DNA from: Rosa chinensis
Lineage: Eukaryota > Streptophyta > Magnoliopsida > Rosales > Rosaceae
Reading direction: 5' to 3'
Assembly: GCF_002994745.2 (NCBI RefSeq)
Contig: NC_037088.1
Location: forward strand, 3,601,001-3,665,000
DNA length: 64,000 nt
Shown here: positions 44,881 to 54,540 of the stretch, in pieces
How positions within the stretch are numbered: position 1 is the stretch's first letter
Layout: the number at the start of each line of letters is the position of its first letter
Program-made: the position numbers and the translations under genes
The notes under the pieces: generated by a model
Seen by the model: only the letters and a program-made list of their open reading frames with translations
What the model was told of the DNA's origin: nothing
Databases searched by the model: none

Positions 44881-47800
44881 ATGAACGCTCCAAGTTTTGC
44901 TACTCCCACTATTAGTGAAGTGTTTGTGCCCGATCCACCTACAAGCACTTCTGGATCAGCTCCGATGAAGTTCTGGACACCACCGGATTCTCCCGAGAGA
45001 CCTGTGCGGGAGGAGACCGTGCGATCGGAAAGGTAAGACGTAGATTAATTTTATCTTGTGTATATTGATTGAAACTGGTGATGAAACAGCACCCATTTGG
45101 GTTCCCACCACAACTGCCCCTTCCTACCCATTGGGTTTGTTTTCGCCAACCCAGCCTCTGCAAATCAATATTAGGTATTGATCAACTTTCTCGGTTATGG
45201 AGATTAATAGATTCGTTGCACTCTTGCAGGTTTGGTCTCATAAGGAAGTGGCTTAACTGCTTTGCCTTTGTGGGTATGTATTCTACAGTATTATTTTGCT
45301 CGGATATTGGTCTCATGCATGCATAAAATAATAGCCTATATGCAGACTTATCCATTTCACCTTTTCACTTATTTTTCGGTTTCAATCACAAATATGTGCC
45401 CTAAAATTCACTAGATAGCTTCAATATGCCCACTTCTGTTGACAATGCAAATCAAACGATTCAAGAACTGTTGGATTGGTGGCCTTCTAGATCACCTTCA
45501 CGTTTTACTATTCTTTTTTTTTTTTTTTTTTTTTCAGACGAAAGGAGGAACACTATTAGAATTCAGAATTGATTACATCCATAGCTAAGGTTTCAACAAC
45601 CCCATCAGGGGCAGCAACATCCCACATTACATCTAACTGCATGAGTAGCAATTGAATGAGCTACTTGATTATTCCTACGAGGGATATAAGAAAACATGAC
45701 CAAATCAAATTCAGATGACAAGACTTTGATATCAAACAGAACAGCCTCAATAGAGGCATCAGGTTCTAGTTTGCCTTGTAAGTATTCAATTACAAGCTTT
45801 GCATCTGTTTCCAGTAGTACCCTCTTCTATCCTCCCATGATACACCCTTCTAATTCTTCACGAACGGCCAATGCCTCCACCATAAATTCACTCCTTAAGC
45901 ACCCACTACAGCCACCACGAAGGAAGCGGCTTCATGATCCCGCACCACCCAACCTACCCCACCCTGTCTAGTTTCACTCCTCCAAGCACCATCCGAATTG
46001 CATTTAACCCATCCCATGTCAGGTCTCCTCCATCCCACGCATTAATTTAACCCATCCCATGTCAGGTCTCCGCCATCCCACTTCAGAGCACGAGTCATCA
46101 CTCACCTCCCGTACCTGGGGGCTGCAAGTTACTTTGTTTAGCATCTAAATATTCTAGTCTCTGTTTTCAGAGCACTTCCAGTGCAACTTGGGGTTCAATA
46201 ATCTTCCCTCCAAATTGCACATGGTTTCGGCACTTCCACAAACGCCACACTGCCATAGCCGCCCAGGCTACTGCATCACCTCCATCACTTCGCTTGCCCA
46301 ACAACTTACACAAACATTGCCAGCATGAAATAAAATCCTCCCCTCCAATCACTCTAACATCCAACTGCAGTGGATTCCCAAACCAAAAACATCTCGCATA
46401 ATCGCACCTAAAAAATAAGTGAACAAGAGTTTCCTCCTCTGTATCACAGTGATTACACCCATCTCTCACTTTCATGCCACGCCTAGCTAAATTATGTTTT
46501 ACTGCAACGAAATTCAGACAACACTTCCAGAAAAAATGTCTGATCTTATTTGGCACATTTACTTCCCACACTTGCCGCCAGCAATTATTCCCTACCCCAT
46601 ATGTACTAGGCTCAGCATCTCCCTTCCTACCCAACAAACCACTCCTGTCCAGCTCTTGTGCAACTTCATAGCCTGATTTCACCGAATACATCCCGTGATT
46701 CGTGAAATGCCAAATTAACCAGTCTTGGCACCCAAACTTACTCACAGGGATTGAAAGAATAGTATTAGCTACTTCCGCGTCAAACAAACTCAAAATTAAA
46801 TCAAATCTGATACTCTTTCCAATGGAATTGTAGTCGGGCCAATACTTGAAACCAATATTGTTTTAAAATGCTGAGGCGTAGGCCGAGGCGTTTTCCTGTA
46901 AGCCTCAGTAAGGCGTTCGCCTTGAGCCGTAAGGTGTAAACCTTACGTATGAATGACCTATATTGATATAATTATTACTCTTATATGACTAGGGATGGCA
47001 ATGGGGCGGGTTGGGGATGGGGATCACAATACCATCCTCATCCCCGAGATAATTCCCCGAGATTTTTGTCATCCCTATATATGACCTATAAATGACCAAG
47101 AATTAAAATATAACAATTTGGGCTACATATCAGTTAAATATACCAATGTTTGACAATTTAGGCAACATACCAACATATCAATATACATAAAAGTAGCCAT
47201 CAATTGAAATCAGCACAACAATCAGCAGCCTATATATATATATATAATTATATATATAAGTAGCTACTAGCTATCAACCGAAACCAGCACAACAATCACC
47301 AGCCCATACCTTTTCAGAAGTATAACAATCTGAAAACAAGTCTATGCATTCAGTCAATGATACAATCATACAAAGCAAGTCTATGCATTCAGTGAATGAT
47401 GTTGGCAAGGAGTCAATTGAAATTTGGGCAGCGAATTTGAAGAACACCAAACAACATATATATATGCATTCAGTTAATGATACAAAGCAATTCCGAATGA
47501 GTTGTAAATCACCTTAATACAACAGTTCAACCCCAGTCTTTTCAACTGCCTGATTCAAATATGCATCACGTTTGGCCTTATGATGATCACTAATCTTCAG
47601 ATGAATGGGTTCTAAGATTTAGTATTTCCTGCAACAAATTGTGATGGCACATGTTAACCACTCTAGGCTATCAGTCTATCACTATCCTATCCTTAATTGT
47701 AACAATCAACAATCTTATATTCATAAAGCAAAGCCTAAACATTCAGAGTGTGAAAATCAATTGGAATCATACCTTCAAATCTTCAAACATTCCTGCGAAT

Positions 47801-49110
47801 CGAACTACAAATCTCCAACAATCGAACTACAAGTCTGCAACTCGAACTCCAAGTGCGAAAGTACTCTCCGTTAAAGCCAAATCATTCAGAAAACTAATGG
47901 GTTCGAAGAGATTTGTATGATCTTGCTGCCTTCTGGAAGTTCGGGTACTGAAATGGAGAGCCCAGCTCTTTTCTGCTGCAAGTCGCAACCTAGGAGGGCT
48001 TTAAACCTCAAACAACCTAAAACGAAGTCGTTTCAAAAAACAAAACAAACAAAAAAAATTTCCTGCGTGTGTGCCTTGGACGTCTTGGTCACCTCCTCAG
48101 AAGCCTCGTCGCCTTATCAACGAAACTCACTCAATTTAAGGGCTGATTTCGTCTTTTTAAGCCTCAGGCGAGCCTTAAGGCGCATTTTTTTAATTCATTG
48201 CTTGAAACGAGAAGGGTTGAGGAAACCACGGGTCACCATTGATCTGAATACTTCTTCCATTACCCACTCTCCATCGTAATCCAGCCTTTAGATATTGTAG
48301 GTTATGATATGGGTATAATCCTGAGTTTCTTTGCATTATCTCTATTAATAAAGTGAAGAGGACTTTACTGTTCATCTTGGGGAAACTTTCAAACTTCCAA
48401 TTTTGCCCATGGTTTGGTTGAGGGGGAAGATAGCAAGGAGGGTTAGAAACGTAAATGCAGAAAGCATGGTGAGGTAGTAGATCATGGAGAGAGAAAGAGA
48501 GGAGACGGACATGAGGCTTCTGCCGACACTGAGAGAGAAGAGTATAGGGGAGAAAGGAAAGAGGAAGAAACAGGAGCCTAAGTTTCATTAACCGATAATT
48601 AAGAGATTGTCTGATAACTTAAGGAGAGTAGTGAATTCCACTATCTCTGAGGATTTCTCCGACATAGAGAAAACAAGGAGGCGGAAAACAAAAACAAAGA
48701 GAGAAGAGAACGTACTACAGAAGAGGAAAGAAAGGAAAGATGAGTCTAGAGGAGACGAAGATATCAAGGCTAGGTTTTTTTTTCTTCCTTTTGATTTCTA
48801 TTTCTTTTCATTCCTGCATGGTTCTTTGTTCTAGAATTTCGGAGTTGGATTTGAGTGGGCTCTGGAATTGATTTTGGTCCTGCGTGGTTCTTTGTTCTAG
48901 AGTTTCAGAGTTGGATTTGAGTGGGCTCTGGAATTAATTTTGGTGTAGGATTATAGAGATATGAAGAAGTAGGGAATTGGTTTTGGTTTTGATTTTGATC
49001 GAGATTAAGATTTTATTGATTTGGATAGGTCATTGAAAGGGTTTTCATGATTTTGTTTTTACAGGCAGTGGAAGAGGAGAGTTTTGCAGTAGAATCTCAA
49101 CCAAAATAGG
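44881..49110 (+). CDS. Candidate small gene of unknown function, TE-filled first intron
   Basis: Exon 1 (44881-45032) starts ATG and reads MNAPSFATPTISEVFVPDPP, then MKFWTPPDSPERPVREETVR, ending at donor AG/GTAAG. Exon 2 (48606-48773) continues in phase: LSDNLRRVVNSTISEDFSDI, then a very basic KTRRRKTKTKREENVLQKRK, ending at AG/GT. Exon 3 starts near 49065, with stop TAG at 49090-49092, giving about 115 residues. An alternative acceptor at 49068 would give a slightly longer end that may join an exon near 49833. The phase matches across both junctions. The product is proline/serine-rich at the N-terminus and lysine/arginine-rich at the C-terminus, as in nuclear proteins. No family is recognised. 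Intron 1 (3.57 kb) holds the nested LINE-hAT-MITE. The exon chain is inferred, not proven. Confidence 0.4.
45165..45512 (+). repeat. Segmental repeat copy 1
   Basis: Starts at ATTAGGTATTGATCAACTTT and contains TTTCGGTTTCAATCACAAAT and GGCCTTCTAGATCACC. It matches 51040-51380 and, in its later part, 52454-52690. A LINE interrupts it at its right end; the repeat resumes at 48269 with TTAGATATTGTAGGTTATGA. Confidence 0.88.
46990..47077. mobile_element. 88-bp hAT MITE nested in the hAT element
   Basis: TAGGGATGGCAA at the left and TTTGTCATCCCTA at the right form inverted ends. The perfect 8-bp duplication TATATGAC is at 46982-46989 and 47078-47085. The interior is GGGGATGG/ATCCCC-rich. Confidence 0.9.
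47086..48180. other. Interior of the hAT element
   Basis: AT-rich, with a TATA run near 47228-47256 and a repeat of GTCTATGCATTCAGT (47339 and 47379). Frames at 47641-48279 overlap each other and look like artefacts, although CCAAGTGCGAAAG-type sequence may derive from a captured gene. Confidence 0.35.
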
Positions 49111-49981
49111 TTAGATTTCTAATCCCTAATGTTGTTTCTGTGATCTGTTTATGTGATGTGATGTGATGTGTGAGGTACAAGTTTATTTGTGATTGGTCTT
49201 TCAAAGACCTTGAGAATTTAAGATGATCGATGTAGTACTATTTTGGCTTTGAAGAATCCAGTCTTTTTATGAACAAAAGAAATTGTTGCTAAGATGATTG
49301 TTGTTTTCATATAGTACTTTATTTGTTTTGTGGCTTCATTAGATGAGAAAAAGTTTTGGCCAAGGAAAGGGATTTGAGCCATTTTCAGATTTTCTGGAAT
49401 TTCGACCCAGTCACTTACTTTTGCAAAAATGTACTGATCTACTGGGATTTTGAGGTCGGTTCCTTCTAAACAGTTTTAGTAGACATCTTAAAGAGTCATA
49501 TAGAACTAGAATCACCCAAAATGGAATTTTCTGAAATTAGTTATGAATTTTCAAATGGTATACGATGGTGTGTAAAAATGGATAATTTGAGCAGAAAAGC
49601 ATAAAACATTGAGCTACGCATCCAATGCTACACACAGACAGTCATTAGAGTTTGCTGACATGGTTCTTTAAGTTATTGAATTTGAGCAAATAAGCATTAC
49701 TAATTAAAGAGGATGGTGATTATGTGACTGTAGTTACTGTTTTGGAACATAATATGTAAAATTTGATGGGGTTTAGTTAAGGCAGTGTTTTCCATTTTGA
49801 ATGCTTGATATTGTCAATTGTGTGTTTTGCAGGAAGTTCATAATAGGAAGTTGCGATACAAAGCTCCTAGAACTGCTGGATTGTAGAAATTGTTGAACAT
49901 CGATGCTCTTTCAAATAAAGTTCATGTATGACGTTATTGATTTTAAAAAAATTGTATTAGTACAAGCATATTGTGCTTCAT

Positions 49982-50016
<35 letters not shown>

Positions 50017-50166
50017 AACAACTGCAAGTTCATTCAACCATTTGTCAAAAATCAGAATGAAGAGGTGTGCGAGCACCGCGCGTGTGCAGGAAGGCTAGTA
50101 GGTATAATGCATTCACATATGCATAAGTGAATGTGTGTGTGTAATTAAATTTTACCATAGACAAAA
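49110..50166. other. Downstream of candidate gene; shared with CACTA interior
   Basis: The part 49640-49886 matches 55480-55770 inside the CACTA element, including TTTTGGAACATAATATGTAAA and an acceptor-like TTTGCAGGAAGTTCATAATA. A (TA)n run is at 49985-50014. Confidence 0.6.
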
Positions 50167-50400
50167 CTTTTAATGCTTGTCTGACTATGCCTATATAAAG
50201 CATTTGTTTGTAACCAATATTTAATAATCAACTCATTGTAGAGTTTATCAATAAAGCAGTGGCTGTGTCTTCCAATTTCTATGCTTTTAATGCTTGTCTG
50301 ACTATGCCTATATAAAGCATTTGTTCGTAGCCAATATTTGAATCCCAATTAACTCATTGTAGAGTTCATCAATAAAGCATTGGCTTTGTCTTCCTATTTC
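50167..50400 (+). repeat. Tandem duplication, 117-bp unit
   Basis: Units start CTTTTAATGCTTGTCTGACT at 50167 and 50284. A third copy starts at 51497 and is split by the foldback element, resuming at 52332. Confidence 0.92.
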
Positions 50401-51039
50401 TATCATCGTTTGCTTTGGTATCTTGCTTATTTGAATGTGAGCCAGAGTATTGAGTGATATTGTTTGTAAACTTATCACCGTTGTCTTTGCGATTATTTTG
50501 TAAGATTAATACCAACAATATCAATCATGCACAACTCACTGTAATTAATTGCCTGGCTCCTTTCCGCAACCAAAGCTGCTGCTGCAGAGAATAGCCACCA
50601 AAAACCTGTAAAAAAGTATGTAGCTCACTTCACAACCTAGTCATTGATGAGAATCTTTGTTCTCTTTGATTTATCAAGTTTTACTCCATTGACCTCTTGA
50701 TTTATCAAACTTACCAATTCAGATAGCATGCTAGATATAGACAACTTTCATTTCATTTAGCATTTGCTAATCTCTTTTGCAGTAGAGTTGTAACTCAAAC
50801 AAACACAATAGATGCACCTTCTTGCTCTACGTACTTTCTTCACCCCTGCTGTTTCTTAAAATAGACAAAAGTTAAACTGCCTACATAAATGGTTTCTTTC
50901 TTTAAAGAAAGAAAAAAAGCAGGGAGAGATTAACCTTTCTATTACGTATCTTGAAGTATTTGATCACTCAGTCTTAAGACTAGCACCCCACCGCAGTTAA
51001 TGCATATTTGTAATTGCTCTATCTTCTGGATTGATGTTC

Positions 51040-51566
51040 AGTAGCTATTAGGTATTGATCAACTTGCTCTGTTAGGGTGGTTAATAGATTCGTTGCCTTC
51101 TTGTTTGGTAGACTCATAAGGAAGTGCATGTTTTAACTGCTTTACCTTTGGGGTATGTATTCTACATTATTTGCTTCTGATATTGGTCTAATGCATAAAA
51201 AAATAATCTATAAGCAAACTTATCCATTTCACATTTTCACTTATTTTTCAGTTTCAATCACAAATATGTACCCTGAAGTTCACTAGGTAGCTTCAATATG
51301 CGGACTTCGGTTGAAAATGCAAATCAAATAATTCAAGAACTGTTGGATTGGTGACCTTCTAGATCACCATCACGTTTTAGTATTTAGATATTGTAGGCTA
51401 TGATTTAGGTTTAATCCTGAGTTTCTTTCCATTGTAGGTTTAATGCATTCACATATGCATAAGTCAATGTGTGTGTAAATTTTACCATAGACAAAGCTTT
51501 TAATGCTTGTCTGACCATGCATTGCTTGCTGCCTATATAAAGCATTTGTTTGTAACCAATATTTGA
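51040..51566 (+). repeat. Segmental repeat copy 2
   Basis: ATTAGGTATTGATCAACTTG to the CTTTTAATGCTTGTC unit follows the order of copy 1 plus its continuation at 48269 and 50110, but lacks about 1.8 kb (48331-50098 of copy 1), including the second and third candidate exons. Confidence 0.85.
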
Positions 51567-52323
51567 AGAGTAATGCTAGATGAATCACCTTTCAGGGAAC
51601 CACCAAGAGCCCACCTTAGGTGGAAGCTTATGTGGGGTATCCATATCATTAAAGCATAATTTCTTATTTTTATATTTCTGTGTTTTATAATTACAAAAAT
51701 TCCTTTTTTTTTCTTTCTTTTTTACTTTCTTGATTTTATCTTTTAAACCCTTTTTTTTTTCTTTGTGATATTATTTGGGCAATGTCTTCCCTATTAGACG
51801 TTGTTTTCTTTTCTCCTCCTCTCACCTCTAGCTTCTTCAATTGATCAACGCCTTTTTAATTTGATCTTGGTTTCCTCGCAAGTATCATCAACAAACGCTC
51901 TGCCTAAATGTGGTTAGTTCTTTTTTTTCTCCTTCTCAGGAAGAAGAAGAAGGAAAAAAAACTAACTACAATGCAGAGCGTTTGTTGAAAATACTTGCGA
52001 GGAAACCGAGATCAAATTGAGAAAGCGTTGATCAATTGAAGAAGATGTGAGAGGGTTGAGGAGGGGTGAGAGGAGGAGAAAAGAAAACACAGTTTGATAG
52101 AGAAGACGTTGCCCAGATAATATCACAAAGGAAAAAAAAAGGTTTAAAAGATAAAATCAAGAAAGTAAAAAAGAAAAAAGAAAAAAAGAAATTTTGTAAT
52201 TAAGAAAACATAGAAATATAAAAATACGAAATTATGTTTTAATGATATGGATACGCCATAGAAGCTGTCACCTAAGGTGGACTCTAGGTGGTTCCCCAAA
52301 AGGTGGTTCACCTAGCATTTTTC
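51567..52323. mobile_element. Foldback element, near-complete 757-bp inverted repeat
   Basis: Two arms of about 375 bp are reverse complements with almost no spacer; the centre is near 51945. Shared blocks include CCTCGCAAGTAT, CAACAAACGCTCTGC and TCTTCAATTGATCAACGC. The target duplication is ATATTTGA (51559-51566 and 52324-52331); the empty site is visible in the paralogous repeat at 50335. The duplication length of 8-9 bp fits a Mutator- or hAT-related foldback. There is no coding capacity. A transcript would form a long hairpin. Confidence 0.93.
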
Positions 52324-52453
52324 ATATTTGAATCCCAATTAACTCATTGTAGGGTTCATCTATAAAGTAGTGGCTTTCTCTTCCAATTTCTATCGTCGTT
52401 TGCTTTGTTATCTTGCTTATTTTAGTGTGATATTGTTTGTAACCTTATCACCC

Positions 52454-52690
52454 ATTGTAAACATAAAATAATAGCCTATAAGCACACTTGTTCATTTCAC
52501 CTTTTCACTTATATTTCGGTTTCAATCACAAATTTGTACCCGAAAGTTCACTAGGTAGCTTCAATATGCTGACATCTGTTGAACATGCAAATCAAATAAT
52601 TCAAGAAGTGTAGGATTGGTGGCCTTCTAGATCACCATTACCTTTTACTATTTAGATATTGTAAGCTATGATTTAGGCATGATCCTGAGT
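52454..52690 (+). repeat. Segmental repeat copy 3 (partial)
   Basis: ATAAAATAATAGCCTATAAG through TTAGATATTGTAAGCTATGA matches the later part of copies 1 and 2, then diverges after GATCCTGAGTGTC. Confidence 0.85.
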
Positions 52691-52969
52691 GTCTTTTCGA
52701 CCTTAAAATCCAAGCCGAAAAGCCCAGAACTGGACTGTTTGGGTGGGTTTCATGTGTTAATGCCTTCGGGCTGGGCCGGGTTATGCATTTTTAGTCAGTG
52801 GGTCAGGCCGGTTTCGGTCCATTGATCGATCATAATGACTGATAGACCGATGGGGACCAAGATCCCTCCTATACACCTTTTTATTGATGAAATTTCATTT
52901 TCAGTTCCTATTTTATTTCTATCAATTTTCTGAGCTGAGTTTCATTTGTGTATATCAATCTTGTTGCAG

Positions 52970-53085
52970 AATATGCTGAGAAACGTGTCACTGATGCATT
53001 GGTAGCAGAACAGGCTTCAAAGCCTTCAAAGGCTAAAAAGTCTTCAAATCATGGGGATGCTGCAACTAGTTCAAAGGCAGGTTAG
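52970..53085 (+). CDS. Terminal exon of an unknown gene
   Basis: After an acceptor-like TTGTTGCAG (52961-52969), a phase-shifted frame reads YAEKRVTDALVAEQASKP and then AKKSSNHGDAATSSKAG to a stop at 53083-53085. The Lys/Ser/Ala-rich tail looks like the disordered C-terminus of a real protein. Upstream exons could not be identified, since the preceding DNA is segmental repeat. It may belong to the same locus as the exons at 44881-49092 or be a relic. Confidence 0.4.
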
Positions 53086-53089
53086 GCGA

Positions 53090-53892
53090 TGGATAGAGGT
53101 TGTTTTTCAATGTGCTGGATTGCTAACAGTAGCTTGTTTTGTGGTTGTTGCACAGTTTCTTGTTTTTTGGTAGCTCAAGCATACTTCATGTTCTTTCTGG
53201 TTGTTGTACAGTTTCTTGGTATCAATAGAACTGCCTAATCTTATGTTAGTTTAGTACTTTAGTTTGGTCATTGTTCTATTTTGGTGTTAATACCTATCGT
53301 GTCCAATTTCTGAGCTTTGTTCAAGTCTCCAAACATGAAATTGTATTGAATTACTAAGCGTTATCCAATTTCTATCTGTCCTATTGGTTTGGTTGTTGGA
53401 AATAAGAGTGAAAATGTAAAATTTTGGGAAAATAGTTACCTCGTGTTTGAGAATTTGAGTTAGGAAAAGAAGAGAAATAGGGTAAAGAAATGTAGAAAGA
53501 ATAGAAGAGAAGAGAAGAGAATTTATGTTCTATAATTTGTCTTTTTTTCTCTAGTGTAGTGTCTAGTCTTGAAGTTGGAAATTTAACGTTTTCACCATAT
53601 TCAGTTATTCACTCTAATGCTAAAGAGGGAAAGATGTAATTGGTTTTATGCTTTTGAGTGAGAAAAAGTTAGAGGAAAGGTAAAAAGTGTTCATCTTCTC
53701 AGTCCTCATTGGTTTTACTTTTGGTATTAAAACTGCACTTTTGGTGTTACTAATATTGAATATGTTGCTAAAATCTGTATACTTAGATGGCACCAGATAG
53801 ATTTGGTATGAGAACATGTTTTCTACAAGCTGCTAAAAGAATATGTGATTTGCACTTAATATTGGATTTAACTAGTTAAAATATGCACAAAG
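53090..53892. other. 3' flank, no further gene
   Basis: Possible 3' UTR of the preceding exon, with a repeat of GTTGTTGCACAGTTTCTTG-like sequence (about 53147 and 53202). The rest is AT-rich. Confidence 0.4.
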
Positions 53893-54189
53893 GGACACTA
53901 CTACACAAAGTGAATCACACGACATGTAACAGACGACATACGACATTTTGGTGTCGTCTGAGTTAGTCAGACGACATACTAGTTATACTTGTCGTTTCTT
54001 CTCAAACTCAGCCAACACATTGTAATCAATTGGAGTTTGGTGAAATTGATAACTGTAAGACAACAGTTATTAGGACATGTGTTGTCTGAGAAATCAGAAA
54101 AAACAAAAAAGTTTAATTTATATTTATTTTTGTAGCCAAAAGCCCAAAACACAAATCAGTCAAATCCTTATCTGCTAGCTCAATTCCTT

Positions 54190-54540
54190 CCTTGGTCGTA
54201 TCGAAGCCAAAAACTTTCCTCCGTTTCTTGAAAGAAATTAGGTCATTCTCCCTCCTTTTTGCTCTCACCATCTCACCATCTCAGCAGCCTATCGAAACCA
54301 GAAACCGATACACTCTCTCGCTCTCGCCTCACTCTCTCTCTCTCCGCCTCTCACTCTCACTCTCTCTCCGCTCGAAGTCGCTACCTGGTCGAGCTCGAAG
54401 TCGCCGAAGCTTAGTCGCTACCCAGGTGGTTTACTCTCTCCGCTGCCTGAGCTCGAAGTCGCCGAAGCTTACGGCCGCATCAACTCTGGTCGAGCTAGAG
54501 AATTGATTAGTCTAGATTAGTCTACATGTACTATATCCCT
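54190..54540 (+). other. Leader-like CT-rich DNA in CACTA
   Basis: A pyrimidine-rich stretch with CTCTCTCTCC repeats and TCGAAGTCGCCGAAGCTTA twice (about 54390 and 54450) looks like a plant 5' UTR, perhaps captured promoter or leader sequence. Confidence 0.35.

Larger units (their letters stand above)
46853..48200. mobile_element. hAT non-autonomous element inside the LINE
   Basis: The perfect 8-bp duplication CTTGAAAC lies at 46845-46852 and 48201-48208. The ends are CAATATTGTTTTAAAATG and, read from the right, CAATGAATTAAAAAAATG. AGGCG/CGCCT motifs sit next to both ends. It is 1348 bp with no transposase. Confidence 0.88.
45600..48265 (-). pseudogene. LINE ORF2 C-terminus: zf-RVT and RNase H
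   Basis: On the minus strand, LRWRVGNGRSIQINGDPWFP (about 48265-48210) is the linker after the reverse transcriptase. The hAT insertion interrupts it, then DWLIWHFTNHGMYSVKSGYE and the zinc-binding zf-RVT domain follow (CCLNFVAVKHNLARRGM, then CNHC and HLFFRC) in an open frame at 46793-46167. After that comes RNase H of the RVT_3 type (WVKCNSDGAWRSETRQGGVG at about 46012-45953). Stops appear in the RNase H part. The pieces are clear, and it is not functional. Confidence 0.85.
45514..48268 (-). mobile_element. 5'-truncated LINE, minus strand
   Basis: A T-run (about 45514-45534) is the poly(A) tail on the minus strand. The insert ends near 48268, where the interrupted segmental repeat resumes. 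It contains the C-terminal part of a LINE ORF2 (see 45600-48265). The upstream reverse transcriptase and ORF1 are absent, as expected of 5' truncation during target-primed insertion. No clear target duplication was found. A hAT element is inserted inside it at 46853-48200. Confidence 0.85.

Noticed and set aside
47641..48279. Three overlapping plus-strand frames as genes
   Set aside because: They overlap each other inside a non-autonomous hAT element and show no domain.
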